Shown here: piece after piece, positions 34,653-44,430 of the stretch
How the letters are laid out: each line of letters opens with the position of its first letter
Numbering within the stretch: position 1 is the stretch's first letter
Assembly (NCBI GenBank): GCA_026018925.1
Contig: JAKSZU010000008.1
Coordinates: 12,317,626 to 12,381,625, forward strand
Reading direction: 5' to 3'
Source of the DNA: Tupaia tana
Lineage: Eukaryota; Chordata; Mammalia; Scandentia; Tupaiidae
DNA: 64,000 bases
The notes under the pieces: model-generated
The model's input: the letters and a program-made list of their open reading frames with translations, nothing else
What the model was told of the DNA's origin: nothing
Database searches by the model: none
Position numbers and translations under genes: made by a program

Positions 34653-34882
34653 GCTGACCCTGCCACACGGCGGTTTAGTGCTGTGCATCGGGAGTCAGCT
34701 CCTACATGGCCAACCACACTTGGAATGCTGGCCATGGTGGCTTGGAAGACACACCGGGCACATGTGCATGTGTGCCCAAAGTCCCTCATGAGAAGTTGAG
34801 GAAAGGGATTGTGATATGGCCGCACCTAGCTTGGGAGTGCTCAGTCTTCCTGAAAACTTTAAAAAAAAAATTTTTACTCTTT
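34653..34882 (+). mobile_element. Diverged tRNA-derived SINE
   Basis: Head gctgaccctgccacacggcg, TCCTACATGGCCAACC, body ccctcatgagaagttgagga and an A-rich end. The CT-rich part is shortened. Confidence 0.75.
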
Positions 34883-34898
34883 CAGAAAAAAATGTATT

Positions 34899-35113
34899 GG
34901 GGCCAGCAGGTGGTGTGGTGGTTAAGGCACTGGATTCCCACATGGCTGACAGTGATTCAAGTTCCAGATGAGGAGGCTTGAAAATCATGCTGGGCGTGTG
35001 TGTGTGCTTGCCTGAATTCGGAGAGGAGACTGGAGGAGAAAGTATCTCTCGTCTGTGTGTGCACACAGCGTATGGCAAAAACCTAAAAAAAAGAAGATAA
35101 AACAAGAAAGCAA
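34899..35113 (+). mobile_element. tRNA-derived SINE, body partly deleted
   Basis: Head GGGGCCAGCAGGTGGTGTGG, gtgtgtgtgcttgcctgaat, CT-rich part reduced to atctctcgtctgtgtgtgca, tatggcaaaaacct end. TSD-like gaaaaaa(a/c)tgtatt on both sides (34885-34898 and about 35114-35128). Confidence 0.85.
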
Positions 35114-35128
35114 GGAAAAAACTGTATT

Positions 35129-36129
35129 TTGCTCTTAGGTTCCTTCCTCCTCTTCCAATATGGGCATGAAAGGACAACTCTACTTAAATATTTTCCTGAA
35201 GTCTGAAGAATCTAAGTGATTCTCATAAACAATACTTAACTATAAAATGCCTAACAACTTACAGTTAAAATTGTCCTCACTAGACAGAGCAGATAGGGGT
35301 CTATCGTAGAAAATTTATTTTGCTATTAATGGAAAATGTCTTTCATAGGAAATCTTTTCCTTTGTTAATAAAAGACAGTAAATTACTCTTATATTTGTTA
35401 CATATGTGGTTTATTATTTTAAACCTTATATGCTTGACTTTAAGGCAGACATGTATTTATTTGGGGATTATGATTTAATTGCTAGTGATTTAACGGATGA
35501 TGTTAGAGTGTATAAAAGAGAGTTCAAACTTCGCACACAAAAGCAGACAGTAGAAAATTCCCTCTTTTTACTGCAGGTGGATATTCTACTTGACAAGGAA
35601 AATTAAACTGGGACTTAGAGACTTATATTGTGAAGTAGAGAGCATTTATGATTTTACTTTAATTACCATCAGATTTTTATTTGTTGTCTAAATTAATCAA
35701 TGATAGCTTTTGTCTTACATTTATTATTGTCATGTCTCTTGGGCAAAATTGTTTTCTTCATGTCAGATCAAATATAACCAAAAAAAAAAAAGGGATTCCA
35801 GGAAAAAATTACTCTAGAATACCGATAGTCATAGAGCGCTCAATTTAATCATCTATTTAGGTTCATATTTAGCTGATGAAAAATACCATCTTACAGGCTA
35901 AGTCAGCTCCTGCTTTTTTCAGGCTTTCCCAAATATCCTTCTCCCTCTTCCACTTTGCATGTCTATGGAAACGAACCATGTACTGTGGGGCTGTAGTCAG
36001 CACTTTTCAGGAGAAACAAAGTCGTCTGTGACATTATAGATATATCAATATCTAATTTTAATAGATGTCCTGCCACTAAATTTTAGAAAGTTTCCAGCTG
36101 TTTGCACTTTATTACCAGGTTTAGAAAAG
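35129..36129. other. Unassigned AT-rich sequence
   Basis: About 1 kb of AT-rich single-copy-looking sequence with no recognised gene or repeat. Confidence 0.4.
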
Positions 36130-36545
36130 ACAGCTAACCTATCATGAGCTGTTACTTCTCCCACATAGTGTTCTAAGCTGATTACATATATTAGCACACA
36201 GAATCTTCACAACCAACTTATGAGGTAGGTATTGTCATGATCCATATTTTAAAAATGAGGAAACTGGGACACTGGAATCCCACATGCCAACTGGATCAGG
36301 CGGTTTGAAACTCACGCTGGGCACGTGAGCATGCGTGCCCACAATCTCAGGAGAATGGAGGAGAAGGGGTTGTGGCATGGTCATTTCCCTGGGGAATGAT
36401 TTCTCACTTTTCCTCTCTCTGTCTCTCTGAAGAGTGCACATACCCTATGGCAAAAACCCTCTAAATTAACGGAAAACCAAGGCACAGAGCAATTACATGC
36501 CGTGTAAGTATGAAGCAGAATGGGGATCTGACCCATGGCCCATGC
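36130..36545 (-). mobile_element. MIR SINE, split by a younger SINE
   Basis: Plus strand shows gtgttctaagctgattacat, caaccaacttatgaggtagg and aaaaatgaggaaactgggac; after the inserted SINE it resumes at 36476 with aaggcacagagcaatt. This is the reversed MIR core. Confidence 0.78.
36270..36475 (+). mobile_element. 5'-truncated form A SINE inserted in MIR
   Basis: Begins within the head (cactggaatcccacatgcc), then ggcggtttgaaactcacgct, tctcaggagaatggaggaga, CT-rich run, cataccctatggcaaaaacc. The first 35 or so bases of the usual head, with box A, are missing. Confidence 0.85.
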
Positions 36546-36740
36546 TTCTAACCAAATTCCATCTAAAATACCATCATTGCTTTCTTATTCACCAGCTTTA
36601 TAAAATCTGCCATTTCGGGTAACCTAATAGTTGTTACCTCTATGAAGACAGATAATCTGGTCTTTAAGTTACTGAGATGTATAATTATGAATTTATAATT
36701 CTGGCAATCTCAGAAATAATTTTATTTTGTTTTCACATTA

Positions 36741-36998
36741 AAATGGTTTTTGCCATAGGGTGCGTGCACTTGCTGGGGAGTGAGAAGTGAGACAGAGACA
36801 GTGAAAGGGAAAGTGAGAAATAACCCTCTGGGGGGATGGCCACACTGCAATCCCTTCTCCTCCATTATCCTTCTGGGATCTTGGGCATGTGTGCACATGT
36901 GCCTAGCATGATTTTCAAGCCACTGAGTCCGGGACTCTAACTGCAGTTGGCCATGTAGGAGTCCAGAGACATAACCACTATGTCATCTGCTGCTCTCT
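36741..36998 (-). mobile_element. Form A SINE, diverged
   Basis: Reverse copy: gccatagggtgcgtgcactt tail side, body ggatggccacactgcaatcc, head end cactatgtcatctgctgctc. First of four adjacent SINEs. Confidence 0.87.
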
Positions 36999-37021
36999 CC
37001 CCCCAAAATACATATATTTCT

Positions 37022-37194
37022 GGGCCAGCATGTTGGGTAAGTGGTTAAGGAGTTGGATTGCAAATAGAGACTGTGCTGTTTGGGTCTCAGACCTGGCAGC
37101 TTGCAAAACACTCTGAGTGCATGTGCACACATGCCCAAAAGGAAGGAGAAATGGAGGAAAAGAGATTGCAGCATGAACATGCCCCAGGAGGGTA

Positions 37195-37248
<54 letters not shown>

Positions 37249-37300
37249 ATGGCTAGTACATGTGCCCTCTGGTAAAATTTAAAATAAATAAATTATTTAT
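37022..37300 (+). mobile_element. Older tRNA-derived SINE
   Basis: Head GGGCCAGCATGTTGGGTAAG, body aggagaaatggaggaaaaga, CT-rich run expanded to about 22 CT units (37198-37241), catgtgccctctggtaaa end, AATAAATAAA tail. Confidence 0.87.
37198..37241. repeat. (CT)n microsatellite inside a SINE
   Basis: About 22 CT units, an expansion of the pyrimidine-rich segment that all forms of this SINE carry. Confidence 0.95.
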
Positions 37301-37315
37301 TTACTTTTCTTTTTT

Positions 37316-37344
<29 letters not shown>

Positions 37345-37347
<3 letters not shown>

Positions 37348-37608
37348 GGAGAGGTTTTTGCTATAGGGTGCATGCACTCACCAGATAGACAGATAGACAG
37401 AGAGAGACAGAGAGACAGAAAGCAAGAAATCACCCCCAAGAGGGTATGACCACGTCGCAATCCCTTCTCCTCCATTCTTCTCTTGGGATCTTGGGCACGC
37501 ACGCACACGTGCCCGACGTGAGTTTTAAGCCACTTGGGTCCGGGACTCGAACCACGATCGACTACATGGGAGTGCAGCAACATAGCCATTACAGTAACTG
37601 TTGGTCCC
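37345..37608 (-). mobile_element. Young form A SINE nested in an older SINE tail
   Basis: Reverse copy with a long T tail (37321-37347). The sequence cttttttggagagttttt left of it (about 37308-37325) mirrors ccttttttagagagattttt on its right (37608-37625). This fits a TSD made from the tail of the older reverse SINE that follows. Confidence 0.92.
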
Positions 37609-37853
37609 TTTTTTAGAGAGATTTTTGCTATAGGGCATGTGCGCTCATCCAAGAAACAGAGCGACAAAAAGTGAGAAATCACCCCCCAGGGGTTGTCCAC
37701 ACCACAATCTCTTCTCCTCCAGTGTCCTCTCGGGATTTGGGGCATGCACACACACGTACCTGGTGTGAGCTTTAAACTGCTGGGTCTGGTACTCAAACCA
37801 CTGTCGGCCGTGTGGGAGACAGCAATGTAAGCATTACGCCATCTGCTGGTCCC
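37609..37853 (-). mobile_element. Form A SINE, diverged, host of the nested insertion
   Basis: Reverse copy: gctatagggcatgtgcgctc tail side, ggggttgtccacaccacaat body, head end gccatctgctggtccc. Confidence 0.9.
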
Positions 37854-38420
37854 AAAGTAATATATTTCTTAACTTTAATACTCAGGGAGGAAGTAAGCAA
37901 GTGTTCTAACTAGTATACTTGTGTGGAGTTGTTTTGACATGTACACAGTTTGAAGGAAGGATGTGCATTTACTGTTCTAATTCAGTTACTGCAGTATGTT
38001 GTATGGCTGCAAAAACTCTAAAAATTCCTTATATCATAATGCTAAGAACACATACCTGAGAAAACTCCCTTTCTAACTTTATTCTCAGCACAAATTGTTT
38101 CAGCTCAAGAAGAGGAGAGAAAAGAAAGAAGGAACCAGGAGAAGAAGACATATCCACCATTTTGATTCCAAGGGGCCCATCTCATGCTTAGGCTGAGTAC
38201 ATAGTGAAAGTCAATCTGGCGAATATTTAAAATTGTCCTTTTAGTGGGGTCGCCGGCAGAGGGACGATCAAGGAAAGCAGAGTTGAACGGATCTGCGTAT
38301 ACTGGCACATACATGCGCCGGAGGAGAGATGCAATAACTTACAGCTTTCTCTGCTGCATGAGTAGTAGAAGCTTAAGGTTGCTCCTGATTTTCATAGATT
38401 ACGGTGTCTTTCTGTTAGTT
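37854..38420. other. Unassigned sequence
   Basis: No recognised repeat. The part at 38220-38345 keeps several CpGs (ggggtcgccggcagagggac, acatgcgccggaggaga) in CpG-poor DNA but has no supported gene. Confidence 0.35.
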
Positions 38421-38535
38421 GCACTAACTACACACTCGCTGGAGAGAGAGAAAGAGAGAGGAAGAAATTACCCCCTAGTGGGATAGGGTCACACCACAAT
38501 CCCTCCCCTCCATCTCTTCCTCCCATCGTGATTTT

Positions 38536-38571
<36 letters not shown>

Positions 38572-38660
38572 ATGGTATGTTTTTCAAGCTGCCGGAGCTG
38601 AAATTTAAATAACAGTAGGCCCTATGGGATCCAGCTCTCTCAACCACAAGGCCCAGGGCT
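38421..38660 (-). mobile_element. Older tRNA-derived SINE with internal (CA)n
   Basis: Reverse copy: cacactcgctggagagagag tail side, ccaccacaatccctcccctc-like body and a degraded head. A CA run at 38538-38568 lies exactly where intact copies carry the alternating GTGTGCGTG segment. Confidence 0.78.
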
Positions 38661-38675
38661 GACATGATCATATTT

Positions 38676-38908
38676 ATTTTTATTTTTATTTTTGAGAGAG
38701 ATTTTTGCTATAGGGTGCGTGTGCTCACTGGAGAGACAGACGTGAGAAATCACTCCCAGGGGAGGGCCACACCAGAGTTGCCTCTCTTCCACTCTCCTTA
38801 CACACACCCATACCCAGCATGAATTTCAAGCTGCTGGGTCTGAGGCTTGAACCATGGCCGACTATGTAGGAGTCCAGTGTCTTAACCATTATGCTATCTG
38901 CTGGTTCC
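38676..38908 (-). mobile_element. Form A SINE, diverged
   Basis: Reverse copy: gctatagggtgcgtgtgctc tail side, body shortened by deletion, head end atgctatctgctggttcc. Tail side holds TTTATTTTTATTTTTATTT. Confidence 0.88.
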
Positions 38909-39477
38909 ATTATGGTATCTTTTGAACTCTGTCTCCTAGGGGCACTTCCTCACACTTAGACTGTAAATACCATTATCGTAGCACTGTGTTGTCATGTTCC
39001 CTGCACGACAGCGCTCTCCTGATAAGAGCGCTGTAAATTTCTCCATGGAACATACGCCTTACTCAATTTCAGTGATGGATTTTGCCTCACGGTTTGACCA
39101 AATGCACACACACATGCACACGCACAATTTTCAGGTAAAGAAGACACCCACTTTGAGCAATTCAAATATTTGGAAACGGTTCTTTGTGAAAGGCACCTTT
39201 CTTAGGTGGAACACAAAGGCATCCTGCCACATTTCAAAACAGGAAAGTCTCTATAATGACATTTTGTCTTTTCCAGGGCATTTGGGAAGGAAACAGCTAG
39301 CCAGACAGAGACTGCAGAGTGTTGTATGCATATGAATGTTGTGTCGCTACCTTTCCCTGGGAAAATAATTAAAGAGAGAAACAAAAAATCAATGCAAACT
39401 CCAAGTCGTTAATAAATGTCTTTTCTGAACCAGAAGAACCCATTATTTTAAACTCCCTTGTGATAGAAAGGTTATAG
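38909..39477. other. Single-copy-looking sequence
   Basis: No recognised repeat apart from a short CACA stretch. Contains a perfect 10-bp-arm hairpin at 39008-39034. Confidence 0.35.
39008..39034. repeat. Perfect inverted repeat (hairpin)
   Basis: Arms ACAGCGCTCT and AGAGCGCTGT are perfect reverse complements around the 7-bp loop cctgata. Each arm has one CpG. No T run follows, so a pol III or bacterial-style terminator is not suggested. Confidence 0.9.
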
Positions 39478-39608
39478 GAGCCGTCTTCAAAGCGTTCATG
39501 GAATGTGACTGTTATGGAAAATCCATCTTATGCATGGATTTCAAATTCTTTTGTCACCAAAATAAATTCATCCTGCATTCCATTTTCCATGAACTTTCTG
39601 AAGTCCCT
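39478..39608. mobile_element. Mariner-like MITE
   Basis: Left end cgtcttcaaagcgttcatgg pairs with right end ccatgaactttctgaagtcc. Centre has atgcatggatttcaaatt and caccaaaataaattca. Confidence 0.8.
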
Positions 39609-40088
39609 TCTTATAAAGAAGAGGGAAATTATAGACAGTATAGAATCTTAAGTGGAGAGATTTAATGGCATAGTTTATTATCTATAGCTTTTTCTATGCA
39701 GCAGTTGGATAATGATTAGGAGTAGTCTGATCAGATCAGCCAGCAGTTTGATCTTTGTACCAAGCCGTAGAGGTGAGTCTGTGCTCCGGGTCGGTGTGCA
39801 CCGGGGATAGGCTTCCTTGCCTCACCCACATTCCTCGCTGGTAAAGAACAAACAAAACAAAATTGCGGAACCTAGGAAATCTACTATCATAGAGGGCTTG
39901 GTTTCGGATGCTACAGCTGAATTTGAACAAGATTAAAAATTTGATCAGCCACAATTTAAAAAATGCCAAAAATTGTATTGCGAGAATAAAGAAACCTAAA
40001 TTCCTCTCACATTAAAACAGGTGAAATAAGAGGTTCACGGCTAGGCTGACATGGGAGAGCCATGGACTATTGGGGTGCCTCATCTCGG
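39609..40088. other. Unassigned sequence
   Basis: About 480 bp with no recognised gene or repeat. Confidence 0.4.
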
Positions 40089-40104
40089 ATGTGTCTTCTT
40101 TTCT

Positions 40105-40590
40105 TTTCTTTTTTTGGGGTGGGAGTGGTTTGCCATGAGCTTTCTGAAAGAGACAGAGAGGTAAAGTGAAAAATACCCCTTCTGGGGAACCAGCAGTTAG
40201 CGTAATGGCTATGTCGCTGGACTCCCACGTAGTCGACAGAAGTTTGCGTCCCGGACCCGGTGGCTTAAAACTCACGCCGGGCGCATGTGTGTGCGTGCCC
40301 AAGATCCCGAGAGGAGAATGGAGGAGAAAGGATTGCGGCGTGACCATCCCCCCTGGGGGGTGATTTCTCGCTTTCTGTCTCTCTGTCTCTCTCTGTCTGT
40401 CTGGCGAGCACATGTGCCCTATAGGGGAAGATGGCCAGGCCACTATCCTTCTCCTCTGTGCTTCTCCTGGGATTTGGGGCATGCATACACTTGTCCTGGG
40501 CATGATCTTCAAGCCTTCAGGTCGGGACTTGAACTGTGGTCTGCCATATGGGAGTTCAGCACCTTAACCACCACGCCACCTGCTGTTCCC
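40105..40590 (-). mobile_element. Older form A SINE split by a young SINE
   Basis: Reverse copy in two parts: 40105-40185 (gtttgccatgagctttctga side) and 40425-40590 (gatggccaggccactatcct to caccacgccacctgctgttc). TSD-like tgt(g/a)tcttcttttc on both sides (about 40091-40104 and 40591-40604). Confidence 0.88.
40186..40424 (+). mobile_element. Young form A SINE lacking its A tail
   Basis: Starts GGGAACCAGCAGTTAGCGTA with intact CpGs but stops at gtgccctatag, where the host SINE resumes. CAAAAACCTC and the poly(A) are absent. It lies inside an opposite-strand copy of its own family. Confidence 0.93.
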
Positions 40591-40604
40591 TGTATCTTCT
40601 TTTC

Positions 40605-41234
40605 AAGAATCAGTTGAAGACTCTGAAGACAGAATGCACAGTTCAGAAAGAAGTAGAACACGCCCCGTGGACTTTTATTGCTGTCTCGCCAGGAGCATCC
40701 ATGCAGGTCTACACTGATGTTCATGGAACTAAGTAAGACGTCTGATCTGAAAAACTTGCCGCTGTTGTCTGACTGCGCCAGTCTCCAGGCTGAAATGGTG
40801 GCGGGGTCAGTCACGGGGTGCTGTGCTTCCGTTGACTGCAGTTAAAGGACTGCCAGGGACAGAACTAAAACGTGGGTCTCCTGGGAGTATCGTGTGATCG
40901 ACATCGGAACTCTATATCCAACAATGACACATACATATGACGGTATTTGTGAAAGAATTGTGATTCTGGGATGTGTTAAGAAAGCTGTAATATTCTGAAT
41001 GTCATGCTCCCAAAAGTTGCAAAATTAAACTGAAGTACTTGCGACAGTGCTGTAGCTGTCTGTTGCATTTCTGCGGTCTGGTTTTGCGAGTACTGCAGAA
41101 AGGCCCCACACGGTCGTGTGTATTTTCAAATGGATGAGGGATCACAAAATAAACCTTTACAGAGGAAACATTGCCCTAATAGAAGAGATACCGTCCCCAT
41201 ACCCTTGCACTTGGTTTACCAAAACAACCTGTGA
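40605..41234. other. Single-copy-looking sequence with retained CpGs
   Basis: About 19 CpGs lie between 40620 and 41110, many more than in the flanking non-SINE DNA. There is no recognised repeat. Short ORFs are present, but none matches a known protein. Confidence 0.35.
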
Positions 41235-41500
41235 GGGACCAGCAGTTAGCGTAATGGCTATGTCGCTGGACTCCCACGTAGTCAACTGCGGTTCGCATCC
41301 CGGACCCAGTGGCTTAAACTCACGCCGGGCGCGTTGTGCGTGCGTGCCCAAGATCCCGAGAGGAGAATGGAGGAGAAGGGATTGTGCCGTGGCCATCCCC
41401 CCGGGGGGTGATTTTCACTTTCTGTCTCTCTGTCTCTCTCTGTCTGTCTGGCGAGCACACGCGCCCTATAGCAAAAACCTAAAAAACAAACAAACAAACA
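41235..41500 (+). mobile_element. Young form A SINE
   Basis: Near-consensus copy; GTGTGCG has mutated to TTGTGCG. Tail AAAACAAACAAACAAACAAA. The flanks share aacc(c)tgtg, an imperfect TSD. Confidence 0.94.
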
Positions 41501-41649
41501 AAAAACCCTGTGGACCTTGAGGAGATTAAGGCAGCGGAAAGTAATGACACTATAATCTTAACAGAGGTGAGTTAAGACAAAACTGTATTTCATCTTTGTC
41601 TTATAAGCATGAATCTGTAAAACTAGCCTGTTACTCTTCTTTTTCTTTT

Positions 41650-41742
41650 CTCTTTCTTTTTCTGGTTTGCTCTAGGGCACATGTGCTTCTAGAGACAGGT
41701 AGAGAGAAGGAGTGAGAAATGATCCCCTCCCCTCAGGGGTGA
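41650..41742 (-). mobile_element. SINE 3' fragment
   Basis: Only the tail side of a reverse copy remains: gctctagggcacatgtgctt through cctcccctcaggggtg. The head is missing. A short direct duplicate of the 3' end (ctatagcaaaaact) occurs near 41777 in plus orientation. Confidence 0.7.
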
Positions 41743-41814
41743 AAACTGCAGGTTTTGAGGTATGGTGGTGCCTACCCTATAGCAAAAACTTCAGGATTTT
41801 TGGTTTGTTTTTAT

Positions 41815-42070
41815 TTTTTTTTTTAAGAGAGATTTTTTTGCTATAGGGCATGTGCGCCACCAGAGAGAGACAGAGATACAGAAAGTGAGAAATCACCCCC
41901 CAGGGTGGATGGCCACGCCTCAATCCCTTCTCCTCCAGTATATTCTCAGGATTTTGGGCATGCATGAACACGTGCCCTACGTGAATTTTAAGCCACCAGG
42001 TCTGGGGCTTGAACTGTGGTTGACTATGTGGGACTCCAGCAATGTAACCATAGCACCATTTTCTGGTCCC
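41815..42070 (-). mobile_element. Form A SINE, moderately diverged
   Basis: Reverse copy: gctatagggcatgtgcgcca, ggtggatggccacgcctcaa, head end agcaccattttctggtccc. Confidence 0.9.
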
Positions 42071-42094
42071 AAAACTATAGATTTTTACTTTTAC

Positions 42095-42329
42095 TTAATT
42101 TATTTTTTATTTTGCCAGATGGTGCACGTGCTTGCTTGAGAAAAAGAAAGAGAAAGAGAAAACACACCCCTCCATGGGGGATGGTCATGCCGTAATCCCT
42201 TCTCCTCCATTTCTCCATCTGCCTGGATTTGGGCACCCACACACATGTGCCCCGGGTGCTTTTCAAGTCACTGGGTCTGGGACCATATGGGATTCTGCCA
42301 CCTTAAACACCATGCCACTGGTTGGCCCT
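42095..42329 (-). mobile_element. Older tRNA-derived SINE
   Basis: Reverse copy: tttgccagatggtgcacgtg, gggatggtcatgccgtaatc, head end catgccactggttggccc. Confidence 0.85.
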
Positions 42330-42395
42330 ATATTTTTTAATAGACAAAAAAGAAATTCTAAGGTCTAAAACTATGCTTATTCATAAAAGTTGAAG

Positions 42396-42681
42396 TGACT
42401 TTTTTTGGTTTTTGGGGGTTTTTTTTGGGGGGAGAGGTTTTTTGCTACAGGGCACGTGCACTCGCCAGAAAGACAGAGAGAGACAGAGAGATAGAAAGCA
42501 AGAAATCACCCCCAGGGGGGATGGCCACGCTGCAATCCCTTCTCCTCCATTCTCCTCTTGGGATCTTGGGCACGCACGTACAGGCACCCAGCGTGAGTTT
42601 AAGTCACTTGGTCTAGGACTCAAACCGAGGTCGACTACATAGGAATTCAGCGACATAGCCATTACACTAACTGCTGGTCCC
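42396..42681 (-). mobile_element. Form A SINE, lightly diverged
   Basis: Reverse copy with a T/G-rich tail (tttttttggtttttgggggt). TSD aaagttgaag at 42386-42395 and 42682-42691 is perfect. Confidence 0.95.
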
Positions 42682-42807
42682 AAAGTTGAAGATGTTTTTA
42701 AAAAGGAGGAGAGAGATGAGCACAGCTCTACCCATTGGAGATATAATGTGAAGCACATACACACTTTAAATGTTCTAGTAGCCACAGTTTAAAAAGAAAA
42801 AAGTGAT

Positions 42808-42955
42808 AGGCCAGCAGATGATGTGGTGGTTAAGGCAGCTGGACTCCCACATGGCTGACCATGGTTGGAGTCCTGGACCTGGCAGCTTGCTTTCTCACTT
42901 TCCTACTCTCTCTCTATCTCTCTCGCTGGTCAACTTCAATAAAATAAAAAATAAA
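42808..42955 (+). mobile_element. Short (form B) SINE
   Basis: Head AGGCCAGCAGATGATGTGGT, GGTTAAGGCAGCTGGACTCC, then directly a CT-rich run, CTGGTCAACTTCAATAAAAT and an A-rich tail into which the next SINE has inserted. Confidence 0.9.
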
Positions 42956-42967
42956 ATAATGACAATG

Positions 42968-43212
42968 TGTGACCAGCAGTTGGCGTAATGGCTATATTGC
43001 TGGACTCCCATGTAGTCGATCATAGTTCAAGTCCTGGACCCGGTGGCTTAAACTCACTCTGGGCGCGTGTGCGTGCATGCCCAAGAGGAGAATGGAGGAG
43101 GAGGGATTGCGGCATGGCCTTCCCCCCAGGGGGAGATTTTTCACTTTCTATCTCTGTCTCTGTCTTTCTGGGGCGCACATGTGCCCTATAGCAAAAACTT
43201 CTCCAAAAAAAA
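42968..43212 (+). mobile_element. Form A SINE inserted in a form B tail
   Basis: Starts TGACCAGCAGTTGGCGTAAT and ends gtgccctatagcaaaaactt plus A tail. TSD (a)ataatgac(a/c)atg at about 42956-42967 and 43214-43226 spans the A-rich tail of the upstream SINE. Confidence 0.92.
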
Positions 43213-43403
43213 ATAATAATGACCATGAATATATTCCTTCTTTTTCACACTGTCTTTGAAATGCAGAATGTAGTTTAGACTTATGGCACATTCTAGCTCG
43301 GGCAGCCACCTTTCTCACTTCTTGTGCTGTGGCCACATGTGGCTGTTGACCATGTGGCCCGTCAGACAGCAGAGGTTCAGAATAAAGGTTGAGTCATGTC
43401 TTG

Positions 43404-43655
43404 AGGCCGGTTCCCTGGCCTAGGGGTTAAAGCAGCCACATCCTACAACACAATCACATGGCTTGAATCCTAGACCCCACAGCTTGAGAAATGTGCCAGG
43501 CAGGTGAGCATGCATGTCCGAAATCCCCAAAGGAGGGAGAAATGGAAGAGAAGGGATTATGGAGTGACCATCTCCCAAGAGGGGTGCATTCTTCCTTCCC
43601 TCTTGTCTCCCTGTCTCTTTCTGACAAGCACATGCATATCTTGTAAAAAAAAATT
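43404..43655 (+). mobile_element. Older tRNA-derived SINE
   Basis: Head GAGGCCGGTTCCCTGGCCTA, body gagggagaaatggaagagaa, short CT-rich run, acaagcacatgcatatcttg end. Confidence 0.82.
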
Positions 43656-44173
43656 TTTTTGAAATCAGACCAATCTATATAAAACATGAATGTGTGCTTA
43701 TTAGCTAAATTGCTTTAGGTACATGACTTAATTTCTTTTTCAAAAACAAATTTAAAATGTAGAGAATAATATGTAACTGCCATGGTTTCATAAGAATTAA
43801 AGTAAATATATAAACCTTTTCACATGGTGCCTGTAGCATGGTCATATCCAATAAATTGTTGCTAGTATTTGGAATGCAGAAGAGCAAAATATAATAATAG
43901 CACGGCTATTATTTCTGGATTAAAAACAATTATCTTGTGTTCGTGTGTCTACTCAGTTCCCAGTACAGTGAAACATACATGAGGCCTCTGCAGGTGGGGC
44001 ATCTGGTCATGTGGCAAGTCCAAACACTGCAGTGTGCCACTTCTAGGTTTTGAAATATATATGGCATATATTGAGATTAGATTTTGGACTTTCTGAACTT
44101 GATGCTGGTGACAATGAATGAGGAAGCTCTTGGCACTCAAGCATGCAATCTTCAAAATAAGAAATAGTAAGCA
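43656..44173. other. Unassigned AT-rich sequence
   Basis: About 500 bp with no recognised gene or repeat. Confidence 0.4.
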
Positions 44174-44430
44174 GGGGCCACAGTGGCATAGTAATTGTGC
44201 TGTTGAACTCCACATGGTCAATGTGGTTCGAGTCCCGGACTGGGTGACTTGAAATTCATGCCAGGTATATGTACATGCATGCCAAAATCCAGAGAGAATG
44301 GAAGAGAAGGGATTGCAGCGTAGCCATTTGCCACTGGGGGGTGACTTCTCACTTTCTCTCTTTCTCTGTGTCTCTGGTGAATGCACATACCCTATAGCAA
44401 AATCTCTCAAAATAAATAAATAAATAAGCA
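44174..44430 (+). mobile_element. tRNA-derived SINE with a perfect box B
   Basis: Head GGGGCCACAGTGGCATAGTA, box B GGTTCGAGTCC (44226-44236) a perfect match to GGTTCGANTCC, body gagaatggaagagaagggat, CT-rich run, cataccctatagcaaaatct, AAATAAATAAATAAATAA tail. Confidence 0.9.

Noticed and set aside
40012-40512. 166-codon minus-strand ORF with recurring HAPGVSFKPPGPG-type text
   Set aside because: The same text appears wherever a form A SINE is read in this frame; it is SINE sequence and not a protein family.
44174-44250. Functional tRNA gene
   Set aside because: It has a perfect box B but the acceptor stem does not pair and a SINE body follows; it is a SINE head.
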